This document shows positions 54,264 to 62,522 of a stretch of 64,000 nucleotides of DNA, in pieces; the first letter of the stretch is position 1; every line of letters starts with the position of its first letter. Under the pieces are notes generated by a model. That model was not told the origin of the DNA. It was given only the letters and a program-made list of their open reading frames with translations, and made no database searches. The stretch comes from Phocaeicola paurosaccharolyticus JCM 15092 (lineage in GTDB: Bacteria; Bacteroidota; Bacteroidia; Bacteroidales; Bacteroidaceae), in contig NZ_BAJR01000004.1 of NCBI RefSeq assembly GCF_000613805.1, positions 1-64,000 on the forward strand, written 5' to 3'. A program made the translations under genes and the position numbers.

Positions 54264-55655
54264 TTATAGTATTATATTTAATTCATTATCAACTTTGTAT
54301 TTCTTGCATCCAAAAGCAGCACACATAAGAACAAAGCGTTCTTTTATTCCCAAATTGGTATATCTATTTACTGCACCGCTATTCCTTGCATGAAGTCCAG
54401 CAGCGTATTTATCAATCTGTACTTTGTTCATTAAATCCACGTGAGTTTTGCGGGCTAATTTACTACTTGCCATTTCAGAGATAGGTTTGTATTCATTTAT
54501 CCCCAACTGTGTATTAAAAACCGCCACGTTCCGGTTGATTTCATAGAACTCAAGAAGCTTCTTTATTTGGTAGTTATAACCTCTTTCACCATTGCCATCG
54601 GGGTAATATGGAAGGAGAGCGTTATCTAATAGTTTCCCTTTATATTTAATTATTATTTCATAGGCCAAACGAATTATCGGAGTTCTTATTTCGGTACGAA
54701 TCAACCCTTCCTTGTGTGTTTTTTGAGGTAAATAATGAATGTATGGAATACCATCTTCTATACTTATATTATCAAAGGTAAACCGCCTAAAATCACCTAC
54801 TCGGCAACCAAAACAGCATTGTACTATAAATACATCTTTAACACGTTGTAATAGCTCTGGGCACTCTTTTGATTGAATTGTATTAAATTCAGCCTTAGTT
54901 AAAAATATAGGCTCATCATACTGTTGTTTCATTATTGATTCTTTTTCCTTGCCTATCTTACGGAATGGAGATATAGGAATAATATCATTACTCTCAAGCT
55001 CAACCAAAAAAGCTTGGAGCAAAAGAAGTTTTTCAGCAATAGTGTTTTGGCTTCTTTCTTTAGAAGGTTTGTTTCTACTGTTCATACTTATATACAATCC
55101 TGGAAATTTATCTACCAACGTATATTCAATGCGCAAGAACTCTCTAAACATCAAAATAGTATCTCTATTAAACTCATTGACTGAACACCCGTCCATGCCA
55201 TAAATAATAAAGAATCTTGTTAATTCCCGGATCACTACATCGTAATGCTTCTTTCTCCCTGGTCCTATAACTCCCGTATCTAACCATCCATCAACATAGC
55301 GTTTGAACATTTCGCAAAGTGATTCATTCTTACTTGCTATATTGTATTTCTCAGGATGAAGATGTTTATCCATCAATTCTTCTAACTTTGTAGAAGTTAT
55401 AGACTTGTCACCATTGTATATTGATAATAATAACCCCTTCCTTGAGCTGATTGAGGAGTTGAAAAGCGTTCTTTGTTCCAATTTAATTACGCTCTTCGCT
55501 TTATATTGTTCGTTCTTTGAATCCCAAAGAGTAGGTAATACCATTATTTCAGATTTATGGAATAATTGAACGTTGCGGCCATCAGAGATACGAAATCTTA
55601 CATTAACCTCTTTGTCTTTTTTCCCTGTTCTAATAAATGCTTTTACAGTAGTCAT
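54264..55655 (-). CDS. prophage tyrosine integrase
   Basis: A 463-aa tyrosine recombinase of the phage/ICE type in Bacteroidetes. Arm-binding SAM-like N-terminus (KAFIRTGKKDKEVNVRFRIS), core-binding domain in the middle, catalytic domain with Arg in CFGCRVGDFRRFTFDN (near residue 285), His-x-x-Arg-like pair in KLARKTHVDLM and LHARNSGAVNRYTN, whose Tyr is the likely nucleophile (near residue 435). It sits next to attR and reads inward. Its product should recombine attP with tRNA-Arg. Confidence 0.92.
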   Translation of the reverse strand: MTTVKAFIRTGKKDKEVNVRFRISDGRNVQLFHKSEIMVLPTLWDSKNEQYKAKSVIKLEQRTLFNSSISSRKGLLLSIYNGDKSITSTKLEELMDKHLHPEKYNIASKNESLCEMFKRYVDGWLDTGVIGPGRKKHYDVVIRELTRFFIIYGMDGCSVNEFNRDTILMFREFLRIEYTLVDKFPGLYISMNSRNKPSKERSQNTIAEKLLLLQAFLVELESNDIIPISPFRKIGKEKESIMKQQYDEPIFLTKAEFNTIQSKECPELLQRVKDVFIVQCCFGCRVGDFRRFTFDNISIEDGIPYIHYLPQKTHKEGLIRTEIRTPIIRLAYEIIIKYKGKLLDNALLPYYPDGNGERGYNYQIKKLLEFYEINRNVAVFNTQLGINEYKPISEMASSKLARKTHVDLMNKVQIDKYAAGLHARNSGAVNRYTNLGIKERFVLMCAAFGCKKYKVDNELNIIL

Positions 55656-55815
55656 ATCTTTTATTACTTATTGGTTGTGCAAATATATATAAAATGCACA
55701 ACATATTTGCAATAATGCACAACAATATAAAATAATATGCAATACTAATAATGAGATAAGGTAATGTAATACAGTGATATAATGATTTATATGTGTTTGT
55801 GATGTTTTAATAATA

Positions 55816-55837
55816 GAATCGCATCGGAATCACTGAA
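55816..55837. other. attR (22 bp)
   Basis: gaatcgcatcggaatcactg plus aa, matching attL 34119-34140 at 21 of 22 positions. The tRNA itself is complete only on the left side. Confidence 0.85.
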
Positions 55838-55873
55838 AATGAAGGAGATACTAAAGTATCTCCTTCATTTTTG
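55836..55873. terminator. displaced chromosomal terminator of tRNA-Arg
   Basis: aaaatgaaggagata (55836-55850) and tatctccttcatttt (55857-55871) form a 15-bp perfect stem with a 6-nt loop and T/A runs on both sides, so it works in either direction. It was presumably right behind the tRNA before the prophage moved in; it can still stop the leftward operon ending at 55986. Confidence 0.85.
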
Positions 55874-55985
55874 TCTATAAATCAAGAAACTAGCCCAAGG
55901 GAGTTCACCATACAACTTTGCTTATTGATTTATTTATAATTTATTTTATATAGTAAGATATTTTTCAGCTCTATACAAAAGAAAC

Positions 55986-56723
55986 CTAGGACCTTAGTGG
56001 TCCATAGAAATATGAGGCTATAGCACCGCCATCCATCAAAAAGTCAGAACCTGTGATAAATGATCCTTTGTCGCTCATCAGTAGTTCAGCTACATTGGCT
56101 ACTTCATCGGCTGTGCCTGGCCGACCTGCAGGACATTTGGCGAACAGATTCTTATAGAAATCGCCACGAGGTCCATTGAATTCATCAATAGCCAATGGCG
56201 TAACAATGATGCCTGGTGAGATGGAGTTTATCCGTGCGCCACCTTCTCCCCATTTTACAGCTTCGGCCATCACTCGCTTCACATTGCATCGTTTCGCCAT
56301 CTGATAGGCATGAAGTGTTTCTTTGATATTTTCAGGCTTTAGGATGTCTAACTTTAGTAATTCTTCAGTAGGTGTCATGGCTAGTTGTTCATCTTCGGCA
56401 GAGGTAAGAGCCGGCATACGATGTCCCGACTGACTGGAGATGGTAACTCCAACACCTCTTTGTTTTATAACCTTACCAAACTCTTCGAGCAGAACGGCTG
56501 TGCCATACAAATCAACCTTCAAGATGGTTTCGATGGAAGCCCGTGAAGACAAATCCATTTCCACAGGGCACACATCGAATCCGGCATTGTTCATCGTATG
56601 AGCAATGGCTGCGACATTCTTCATGCTTCGGTCTCCTAAAACAATCTTCTTACCGTAACCTATACGGCGAGCTATGGCCATTCCAATTTGACCGGCACCG
56701 ACTAATACTAATACCTCTTTCAT
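55986..56723 (-). CDS. SDR oxidoreductase with apparent internal deletion
   Basis: A 245-aa short-chain dehydrogenase/reductase. Rossmann glycines are VLVGAGQIGMAIARRIG (residues 6-22) and Asp at EMDLSSRAS. The catalytic set is Ser in TISSQSGHRMP (near residue 95), Tyr-x-x-x-Lys in HAYQMAKR (near residue 140), and NSISPGIIVTPLA. The NNAG-like segment normally found between the Asp and the helix before the catalytic Ser is missing: EMDLSSRASIE runs directly into TILKVDLYGTAVLL, about 30 residues short. It is last in the AraC-led operon. The deletion is in frame; the enzyme may be inactive or altered. Confidence 0.8.
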   Translation of the reverse strand: MKEVLVLVGAGQIGMAIARRIGYGKKIVLGDRSMKNVAAIAHTMNNAGFDVCPVEMDLSSRASIETILKVDLYGTAVLLEEFGKVIKQRGVGVTISSQSGHRMPALTSAEDEQLAMTPTEELLKLDILKPENIKETLHAYQMAKRCNVKRVMAEAVKWGEGGARINSISPGIIVTPLAIDEFNGPRGDFYKNLFAKCPAGRPGTADEVANVAELLMSDKGSFITGSDFLMDGGAIASYFYGPLRS

Positions 56724-56727
56724 CTCT

Positions 56728-57339
56728 TTAGAACTTTAAAGTTTTCAACCAACTGGTGATTTTCTTCTTGGTTTCTGCCTGCTGATTTTGGGCGACAGAA
56801 CCTTGAATAGCTATGCCATCGAGCATATTTGAACCTTTGCAGGCTTTTGCCAAGTGCTTGTCCATTCCTCCCATACCGCTGCCTTCGTGTGTGGCGAACG
56901 GGATGATGGTTTTGCCTTGCCAATTATGTTTCTCAACAAATGTATAGACTGCCATCGGCATTTCACCCCACCAGTTTGGCATTCCGATGAAGATGACATC
57001 ATACTCTTCCACCTTTACATCACCATTGATTTCTGGTCGTGCATTGTCATATTTCTCTTTCTTGGCAACATCGATGCACTGCATATAGTTGGCTGGATAA
57101 GGCTTTACGGTCTCGATATGGAAGGTAGCAGCTTTGGTCTCTTCCCCAATCATTTCTGCCAATATCTGCGTATTACCTTTTGTGATGGTACCTACATTGT
57201 AGTTCTCATCGGCGCGGCTAAAATAAGCCACTAATACTTTCTTATCGTTCATATTCTTCTTTGTTGTTTTGTTAGTTTGTGCCGTGCAGCCTGTGAGACA
57301 GAGTATAACGGCACAGATGATTGAAAATAGTTTTTTCAT
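56728..57339 (-). CDS. flavodoxin-family lipoprotein
   Basis: A 203-aa flavodoxin-like protein with a lipoprotein signal (KKLFSIICAVILCLTGC, C18). The flavodoxin core starts at VLVAYFSRADENYNVG (FMN phosphate loop), with IFIGMPNWWGEMPMAVYTFV as the second FMN loop and FATHEGSGMGGMD as the third. It would therefore be a membrane-anchored periplasmic flavodoxin, an unusual location. It follows the MBL gene by 14 nt in the AraC-led operon. Confidence 0.87.
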   Translation of the reverse strand: MKKLFSIICAVILCLTGCTAQTNKTTKKNMNDKKVLVAYFSRADENYNVGTITKGNTQILAEMIGEETKAATFHIETVKPYPANYMQCIDVAKKEKYDNARPEINGDVKVEEYDVIFIGMPNWWGEMPMAVYTFVEKHNWQGKTIIPFATHEGSGMGGMDKHLAKACKGSNMLDGIAIQGSVAQNQQAETKKKITSWLKTLKF

Positions 57340-57353
57340 CGTAAATCTTCATT

Positions 57354-58418
57354 TTAATATCGAAAAACTTCGCCTATAACAGGCATAAGCAATTTATAGG
57401 GCTTATTTTGGGATAGATTTTTGATTTCTGTCTCTGGTTCCTTCCATGGATGCCTCGCCAAAGCAAATTTGTTATGGTGAACGGTTAAAGCTTTGCTAGC
57501 TCCTAAGTCTATAATGGCTTGTGGAAGTTGCTTTGGCAATGTGTGAATATATCGCCAATCCATATTATATTGTCCATTCTCCATTATCACCAAATCAATT
57601 CCTGGAAATTTTTCTCCGATTTCTTTGAAGTGATTGCTATATCCACCGTCTCCACCTAAATATACTTTCTTTGGTCCATCAATTAGGAACGATGCCCATA
57701 ATGTAGGATTCTCTTTCAGAAAACGACCTGAAAAATGACGGCTAGGCAAACAATGAATTGTCATATCTGCATTGATGGTATAATCTTCATCCCAATCCAA
57801 TTCGATGATTCTATTGGCAGGATATCCCCAATATTCCAGATATTCACCTACACCTAATGGACATACCACCTTATTTACTTTAGACTGAAGTTGTGTTACT
57901 GTACCATAATCCAAATGGTCCCAATGATCGTGAGTGATGACAAGATAATCAATACTCGGCATATCATTTGGAGAATAGATATCAGTCCCCTTGAATGCTT
58001 TGAACATAAGTGACATGGGGAACTGGCTTGTTAATACTGGATCCACCAAAAATCGTTTTCCACCCACTTGAAGCAAATAAGATGAATGACCGAACCATAC
58101 AAACAAATCTTCCTGAATAGATAGTTTAGACAAATCTGTTTTTACAGCTTTTATAGGTTTGTCCGGCGTTAATCCATCTGGTTTCTTACTGGTAATAAAC
58201 GACAGCATCAGCTGCCATTTACTTTTATCTGATGCCATTTTGGGGGTAGGCTCCAAATTGGCAAACTTACCATTGTGGTAGTGGGGAGACTGGCGAATGC
58301 GTTCCAAACGTGCCCCTTGTGGAAGTCGTCCAAAACTTGGATGCTGCAATACTGAGAATATACCTATTGCTATTACCGATAAGCTACAAACAAAAATTAT
58401 CATTTTCTTATGTTTCAT
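57354..58418 (-). CDS. membrane-anchored MBL-fold hydrolase (NAPE-PLD/UlaG-like)
   Basis: A 354-aa metallo-beta-lactamase-fold protein with an N-terminal membrane segment or signal (MIIFVCSLSVIAIGIFSVLQ). FVWFGHSSYLLQVGGKRFLV near residue 108, the metal motif VITHDHWDHLDYGTV near residue 155, CLPSRHFSGR near residue 220, YLGGDGGYSNHFKEIG near residue 250 and LTVHHNKFALARHPW complete the site. The arrangement is closest to NAPE-PLD/UlaG-type hydrolases acting on phosphoesters or lactones. It starts 2 nt after the CMD-cupin gene stop. Confidence 0.88.
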   Translation of the reverse strand: MKHKKMIIFVCSLSVIAIGIFSVLQHPSFGRLPQGARLERIRQSPHYHNGKFANLEPTPKMASDKSKWQLMLSFITSKKPDGLTPDKPIKAVKTDLSKLSIQEDLFVWFGHSSYLLQVGGKRFLVDPVLTSQFPMSLMFKAFKGTDIYSPNDMPSIDYLVITHDHWDHLDYGTVTQLQSKVNKVVCPLGVGEYLEYWGYPANRIIELDWDEDYTINADMTIHCLPSRHFSGRFLKENPTLWASFLIDGPKKVYLGGDGGYSNHFKEIGEKFPGIDLVIMENGQYNMDWRYIHTLPKQLPQAIIDLGASKALTVHHNKFALARHPWKEPETEIKNLSQNKPYKLLMPVIGEVFRY

Positions 58419-58420
58419 AC

Positions 58421-59251
58421 TTACTTTAATATCTTGTACTGGTTATCATCAACTGCTTCCAGCCACTCATTGCCTGCATCATTACCAACTTTTGTTGTAT
58501 AAGTAAGATGCTGGAACCAAGAATCCTTAGCGGCTCCATGCCAATGCTTGGCCTCTGCTGGGATAGAAATAACAGTTCCCGGAATCATCTCAATCGCCTC
58601 CTTTTCCCATTCCTGATACCATCCACGTCCGGTAACACATATAAGCACCTGTATGCTATTGTGGTGAATGTGCCAGTTGTTGCGGCAAGCGGGTTCGAAT
58701 GTTACATTAATAGGGCCACCATTATTGGCATCCATAGGAGCAAGATAGCTCTTTCCTATGAAATATTTGGCATATCCATCATTGGGTTCACCGATAGGAT
58801 AAGGCGTTGACATCTGGAATTCTTCCTTTGTCTGAGTCTCTGATGTCCAGACCTCCTTGGCTATGTTGAAGACTGCCCATGCTTTTGGCCAGCCTGCATA
58901 GAAAGCAGCATGTGTAATAACTTCTGCAAGCTCTGCACGGGTAACGCCATTTGCCTTGGCGGTCATTAAATGATATTTCAAAGATGAGTCGGTGATCCCC
59001 TGAGCCATCAGGGAGAGTATTGTAACCAATGAGCGGTTGTGAAGGCTCAATTTGTCTTGGCGATTCCACACTTCTCCAAAGAGGACATCATCATTCAGAT
59101 GTGCAAATTCCGGAGCAAATTCTCCCAGTGCCGCACGTCCGGCAGTCTGCTGAACTTCTTTCTTCATATTTGTCTGTGCATTTACGCTGGATACTGCTAT
59201 ATACATCACCAGCAATATTGTTATTAATTTCATTCGTAATTTACTTTTCAT
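58421..59251 (-). CDS. secreted carboxymuconolactone decarboxylase-cupin fusion
   Basis: A 276-aa protein with a signal peptide (LRMKLITILLVMYIAVSSVN to about AQ), a carboxymuconolactone decarboxylase/AhpD-like domain (residues about 40-140: HNRSLVTILSLMAQGITDSS, ITHAAFYAGWPKAWAVFNIA) and a C-terminal cupin (about 165-270: CRNNWHIHHNSIQVLICVTG with metal His residues; AEAKHWHGAAKDSWFQHLTY). CMD proteins lacking the CxxC pair, as here, are not peroxidases. The start could be ATG 59251 or 59233. The fusion is common in bacterial AraC-linked redox operons. Confidence 0.88.
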   Translation of the reverse strand: MKSKLRMKLITILLVMYIAVSSVNAQTNMKKEVQQTAGRAALGEFAPEFAHLNDDVLFGEVWNRQDKLSLHNRSLVTILSLMAQGITDSSLKYHLMTAKANGVTRAELAEVITHAAFYAGWPKAWAVFNIAKEVWTSETQTKEEFQMSTPYPIGEPNDGYAKYFIGKSYLAPMDANNGGPINVTFEPACRNNWHIHHNSIQVLICVTGRGWYQEWEKEAIEMIPGTVISIPAEAKHWHGAAKDSWFQHLTYTTKVGNDAGNEWLEAVDDNQYKILK

Positions 59252-59376
59252 GTTCAAGCTCGTAATCACGAGAACCTACGTTTAGCCTTTGAGTCCAATT
59301 TGTAAAATACATGATCTGCTATAGTCTGACGATGCTTGTCTGTTGTTTATCTGTTTCTGACATTCTTCAATCGTTA

Positions 59377-60432
59377 TTATTTCAAGTTCGTTTTGTAGAA
59401 TTGTTCAATCTTATCAAAAGGAATGATGTTTATCTGGTCGTACAAGTCTGTATGGCTGGCTCCAGGAATAATAATCAGTTCCTTGTTGTATCCCTTCAAT
59501 TTCTTGAAAGCATCTTTGCTGAAATAGCAAGAATGTGCTTTCTCACCATGAATCATCAGCACAGCATTACGGATTTCATCGCTGTAGGTTAATATAGGCA
59601 TATTCATGAACGACAAGGAATGCGTCTTGTTCCAACCACCATTGGAGTTTAGGCTACGGGCATGATAGCCACGTGGGGTTTTGTAATATGCATGATAGTC
59701 TTTTACAAACTGAGGCGCATCAGCTGGCAGTGGATCGACTACACCACCACTCAAGGCATAGCTGCCATTCTTATAATCCTCGGTACGCTGTGCATTGAGT
59801 TGTTTGCGAAGTTCATATCGGGCATCGGCATCCATGGAGTCAAAATAGCCTTTTGCATTCACACGGGTCATGTCATACATGGTGCTGGTTACAGTAGCTT
59901 TGATTCTTGTGTCGATAGCAGCAGCATTGAGAGCCATTCCTCCCCAGCCACAGATACCCAAAATACCGATTCGTTCTGGATCTACATTCGGCTGAACGGA
60001 AAGAAAGTCTACAGCTGCACTGAAATCTTCGGTATTAATATCCGGAGATGAAACATAGCGAGGCTGACCTCCACTTTCTCCTGTATATGAAGGGTCGAAG
60101 GCGATAGTAAGGAAACCACGTTCAGCTAATGTTTGAGCGTATAAGCCCGATGATTGTTCTTTAACCGCACCGAAAGGACCACTGACAGCAATAGCAGCTA
60201 ACTTGCCTTGTGTATTCTTAGGTGTATACATATCGGCAGCCAAAGTAATGCCATAACGATTATAGAACGTTACTTTCTTGTGCGATACTTTATTGCTTTG
60301 TGGAAAAGTTTTATCCCATATTTGTGTCAATTGTAATGTTTCCATTTTTACTGCTTTATTGATATTTTTTTGTGCAGTGGCTGTCAGGCTCATAGCCATT
60401 ATCACGACACTTAATGTTGTTTTGATATTCAT
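59377..60432 (-). CDS. secreted alpha/beta hydrolase
   Basis: A 351-aa hydrolase with an N-terminal signal peptide (LSVVIMAMSLTATAQ). Oxyanion region: AIAVSGPFGAVKEQSSGLYA; nucleophile elbow: LGICGWGGMALNAAAIDTR, whose central residue is Cys (GICGWGG) where Ser is common, as in dienelactone hydrolases; HGEKAHSCYFSKDA supplies acid/His-side loops, and PGASHTDLYD the catalytic His near residue 325. Its ATG overlaps the stop of a cyclophilin-like pseudogene. Substrate unknown. Confidence 0.87.
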   Translation of the reverse strand: MNIKTTLSVVIMAMSLTATAQKNINKAVKMETLQLTQIWDKTFPQSNKVSHKKVTFYNRYGITLAADMYTPKNTQGKLAAIAVSGPFGAVKEQSSGLYAQTLAERGFLTIAFDPSYTGESGGQPRYVSSPDINTEDFSAAVDFLSVQPNVDPERIGILGICGWGGMALNAAAIDTRIKATVTSTMYDMTRVNAKGYFDSMDADARYELRKQLNAQRTEDYKNGSYALSGGVVDPLPADAPQFVKDYHAYYKTPRGYHARSLNSNGGWNKTHSLSFMNMPILTYSDEIRNAVLMIHGEKAHSCYFSKDAFKKLKGYNKELIIIPGASHTDLYDQINIIPFDKIEQFYKTNLK

Positions 60433-60662
60433 TTGTTATTTATTTTTTTGTCAAATGTGATGGCAATATCTCTTGAGCCTACAGCTGTAGCTACTCCTTG
60501 CGGATTATCCAGTTTCCCGATTCGGGTATAGCTATAGGAAGAGCTGAAGCTTTGATAGAACAGTACTATGCCTTAAGAACCATATAGCATAATGTCGCTT
60601 CCGTGAATGGTTCCAGGATAATAGGAAGATGTGGATCTTATTTCTACAGGAAATCTCTCGGT
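60429..60662 (-). pseudogene. cyclophilin-like fold protein remnant
   Basis: In one minus-strand frame about 78 codons read RFPVEIRSTSSYYPGTIHGS then DIMLYGS, an in-frame TAA, then GIVLFYQSFSSSYSYTRIGK and LDNPQGVATAVGSRDIAITF. This is the C-terminal part of the small secreted cyclophilin-like family common beside flavodoxin lipoproteins and AraC regulators. The N-terminus is gone and there is a stop, so it is dead. Its TGA still overlaps the hydrolase ATG (ATGA), preserving an old operon joint. Confidence 0.68.
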
Positions 60663-60699
60663 CTAAAGAAAACACGTCATTGACAATACCAATACTATT

Positions 60700-61239
60700 T
60701 TACTGAATAGTCTTGCCCAATTCATAAGCCTCTTTCAATGCAGAGTGCCCTTCAATGTCGCCTTTACTATTTACACCACCGGCAAAGACAACCTTCTTTA
60801 GTGTTGCTTTCCCAAAACAATCTACCCATCCTTGAGTAGCTTTTACGGTTCCTTCCACTGTGCTTGGCTCATCTTCTGCAGCTGTGGCCAACAGATAAAT
60901 ATCTCTGAACTTGTAGTCCATTGAATAGAGTGGATTGGCTCGGTCAATCATCGTCTTCATCTGTCCGCTCACACAATAGTAATAGATAGGGGTTGCCCAT
61001 ACAATCACATCTGCCTGAAGCATCTTTTCACGTATAGGTTCTGCATCATCCTTGATAACGCAGCGATGCGTTTGCTGACAAGTCATACATCCACGGCAGA
61101 ATTGGATGTTCTTTCCAGTGAGGCTGACTTCCTCTACATGGTTTCCTGCTTCAATGGCACCTTTGATAAACTCATCGGCCAAATGGTCGGAATTGCCACT
61201 CTTGCGAGGGCTCGTTTTAATCACGAATACGTTCTTCAT
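60700..61239 (-). CDS. NAD(P)H-dependent FMN reductase-like flavoprotein
   Basis: A 179-aa flavodoxin-like oxidoreductase of the NADPH-dependent FMN reductase type. VIKTSPRKSGNSDHLADEFI is the phosphate-binding loop, CRGCMTCQQTHRCVIKDDAE a Cys-rich loop typical of iron-sulfur flavoprotein-like members, and IVWATPIYYYCVSGQMKTMI the second FMN loop. It is the first gene after the AraC regulator (10-nt gap). It could reduce quinones, azo or nitro compounds. Confidence 0.88.
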   Translation of the reverse strand: MKNVFVIKTSPRKSGNSDHLADEFIKGAIEAGNHVEEVSLTGKNIQFCRGCMTCQQTHRCVIKDDAEPIREKMLQADVIVWATPIYYYCVSGQMKTMIDRANPLYSMDYKFRDIYLLATAAEDEPSTVEGTVKATQGWVDCFGKATLKKVVFAGGVNSKGDIEGHSALKEAYELGKTIQ

Positions 61240-61249
61240 CTTTATCTTT

Positions 61250-62083
61250 TTATTTGAATTGTTGTTGATAAGCTGCCGGAGTAACTCCGTAGCGTTGTTT
61301 GAAAAGTCCGCTGAAATGAGTGCGATTTTTGAAACCTACCTCATAATAGACAGTAGATGGCTTTACTTTGGTATCCCGAAGCAGGTGACAAGACAGTTCA
61401 AGTCGCTGTTCTATGAGCCATTTCTGAGGGGATAGGTCGCTGATTTTAGAAAAGTCACGCTTGAAAGTAGCAAGACTTCTGCCAGTATAGGATGCGAACT
61501 CTTCCATAGTCAAGTCTTCCATGTAGTGTTTTTCCATAAAAGCGAGTAGGTCAATCTTCCAACTTTCGTAGAAATCGAATAGCGTTGGATACATTCGCTC
61601 ATCAATATCCAATAAGCACTTTATGGCTTCGTTCTGTTTCTCTCTAATCGTCTCTTCATCAAGGTCAATTCCTTGATCAGCGTAAGGTTTGAGGGACATG
61701 AACAGACTATCCACCTTTATATTATGTGGAAGTGGAACGCCCGGAGAATAGATTGGATGAGAATCCATAGGCAGCCGTTTGCCTGTCAGATTCTCGCTGA
61801 AAAAATCACGAAGTAGCTTATTGTCAAGCGCTATGGCAATGGAACGGAATGGAGTGTCTCCATCTGACATTTTTTTCATTCCTGCCAAGCAGTTACGATG
61901 CCAGAATATATAGTCACCAGCATGAGCTTTGATATGTTCGGTTTCCGTTTCAATAGTCAGAATACCTGAATAAACCATCATCAGTCCATGAGTCGGCAAC
62001 CTTTTATCGCAGAACATATCATGCGTTATTTCGCTGAAGAAAATCGCATTGTTACAATTGCGTATGTTTATTGAATCAGTCAT
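61250..62083 (-). CDS. AraC-family transcriptional regulator
   Basis: A 277-aa regulator with an N-terminal cupin-like sensing domain (THGLMMVYSGILTIETETEH) and a C-terminal double HTH: LTMEEFASYTGRSLATFKRD, then FSKISDLSPQKWLIEQRLEL and VKPSTVYYEVGFKNRTHFSG with LFKQRYGVTPAAY. It lies first in the leftward redox operon (10 nt before the flavin reductase) and probably controls it in response to a small molecule. Confidence 0.9.
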   Translation of the reverse strand: MTDSINIRNCNNAIFFSEITHDMFCDKRLPTHGLMMVYSGILTIETETEHIKAHAGDYIFWHRNCLAGMKKMSDGDTPFRSIAIALDNKLLRDFFSENLTGKRLPMDSHPIYSPGVPLPHNIKVDSLFMSLKPYADQGIDLDEETIREKQNEAIKCLLDIDERMYPTLFDFYESWKIDLLAFMEKHYMEDLTMEEFASYTGRSLATFKRDFSKISDLSPQKWLIEQRLELSCHLLRDTKVKPSTVYYEVGFKNRTHFSGLFKQRYGVTPAAYQQQFK

Positions 62084-62335
62084 AATTCTGTTATAAATAA
62101 TACTTTATGCTGCAATATTACTTCTTTCCTTTTCTAAAGATGTCGCTCTGAGGTTCAATTATTGTCTCTGCCTGTTTTTTTAACAGAATAATCGGACTTA
62201 TTGGGTAAAGTTATATGACCGCTCATGTGATCGGTTCCAACTTTTATTATGTTTTCTATCTATGACCGTACCTCGTATTCATTCCTTACATTCTGTTTTA
62301 ATTGAATTATATTATTTGTACTCTCTTAAATAATT

Positions 62336-62374
62336 CAAGTATTTGTACGATAATACAAGCATTTGTACAATAAT
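62336..62374. repeat. 19-bp direct repeat upstream of the GH28 gene
   Basis: caagtatttgtacgataat (62336-62354) and caagcatttgtacaataat (62356-62374) differ at two positions and start 20 bp apart, two helical turns. Further partial copies: atttgtac at 62314 and attgtacgataa at 62492. A likely tandem site for an activator, possibly a hybrid two-component regulator of pectin use. Confidence 0.6.
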
Positions 62375-62474
62375 CATTTTAGCTATGATGACACAAATAT
62401 AAATTTGCAGTATAAATATAATATTAGAAAAAAGAGGCATATTATTTAAAATTCTGTACTAATATTGAGCAGTT

Positions 62475-62482
62475 TAAATTTG
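62475..62482 (+). promoter_or_regulatory. -7 box upstream of the GH28 gene
   Basis: TAAATTTG matches TAnnTTTG and lies 40 nt before the ATG. A second identical box is at 62400-62407. Confidence 0.5.
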
Positions 62483-62522
62483 ACTCTGACTATTGTACGA
62501 TAAATATCATAATAAATAATCT

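Larger units (their letters stand above)
55656..55985. other. prophage right end and attR region
   Basis: AT-rich 330 nt without a gene. It contains attR (55816-55837) and the original tRNA terminator (55836-55873), then 112 nt of chromosomal DNA up to the end of the SDR gene. Confidence 0.6.
62084..62522. other. regulatory intergenic region between the AraC and GH28 genes
   Basis: About 440 nt without a gene. It holds repeats of atttgtac at 62314, 62341 and 62361, and two TAAATTTG -7 boxes on the plus strand (62400-62407 and 62475-62482). Confidence 0.6.

Noticed and set aside
56720-56923. Second frameshift in the flavodoxin gene suggested by an overlapping frame
   Set aside because: The flavodoxin gene itself is full length and ends normally; the other frame is a shadow.
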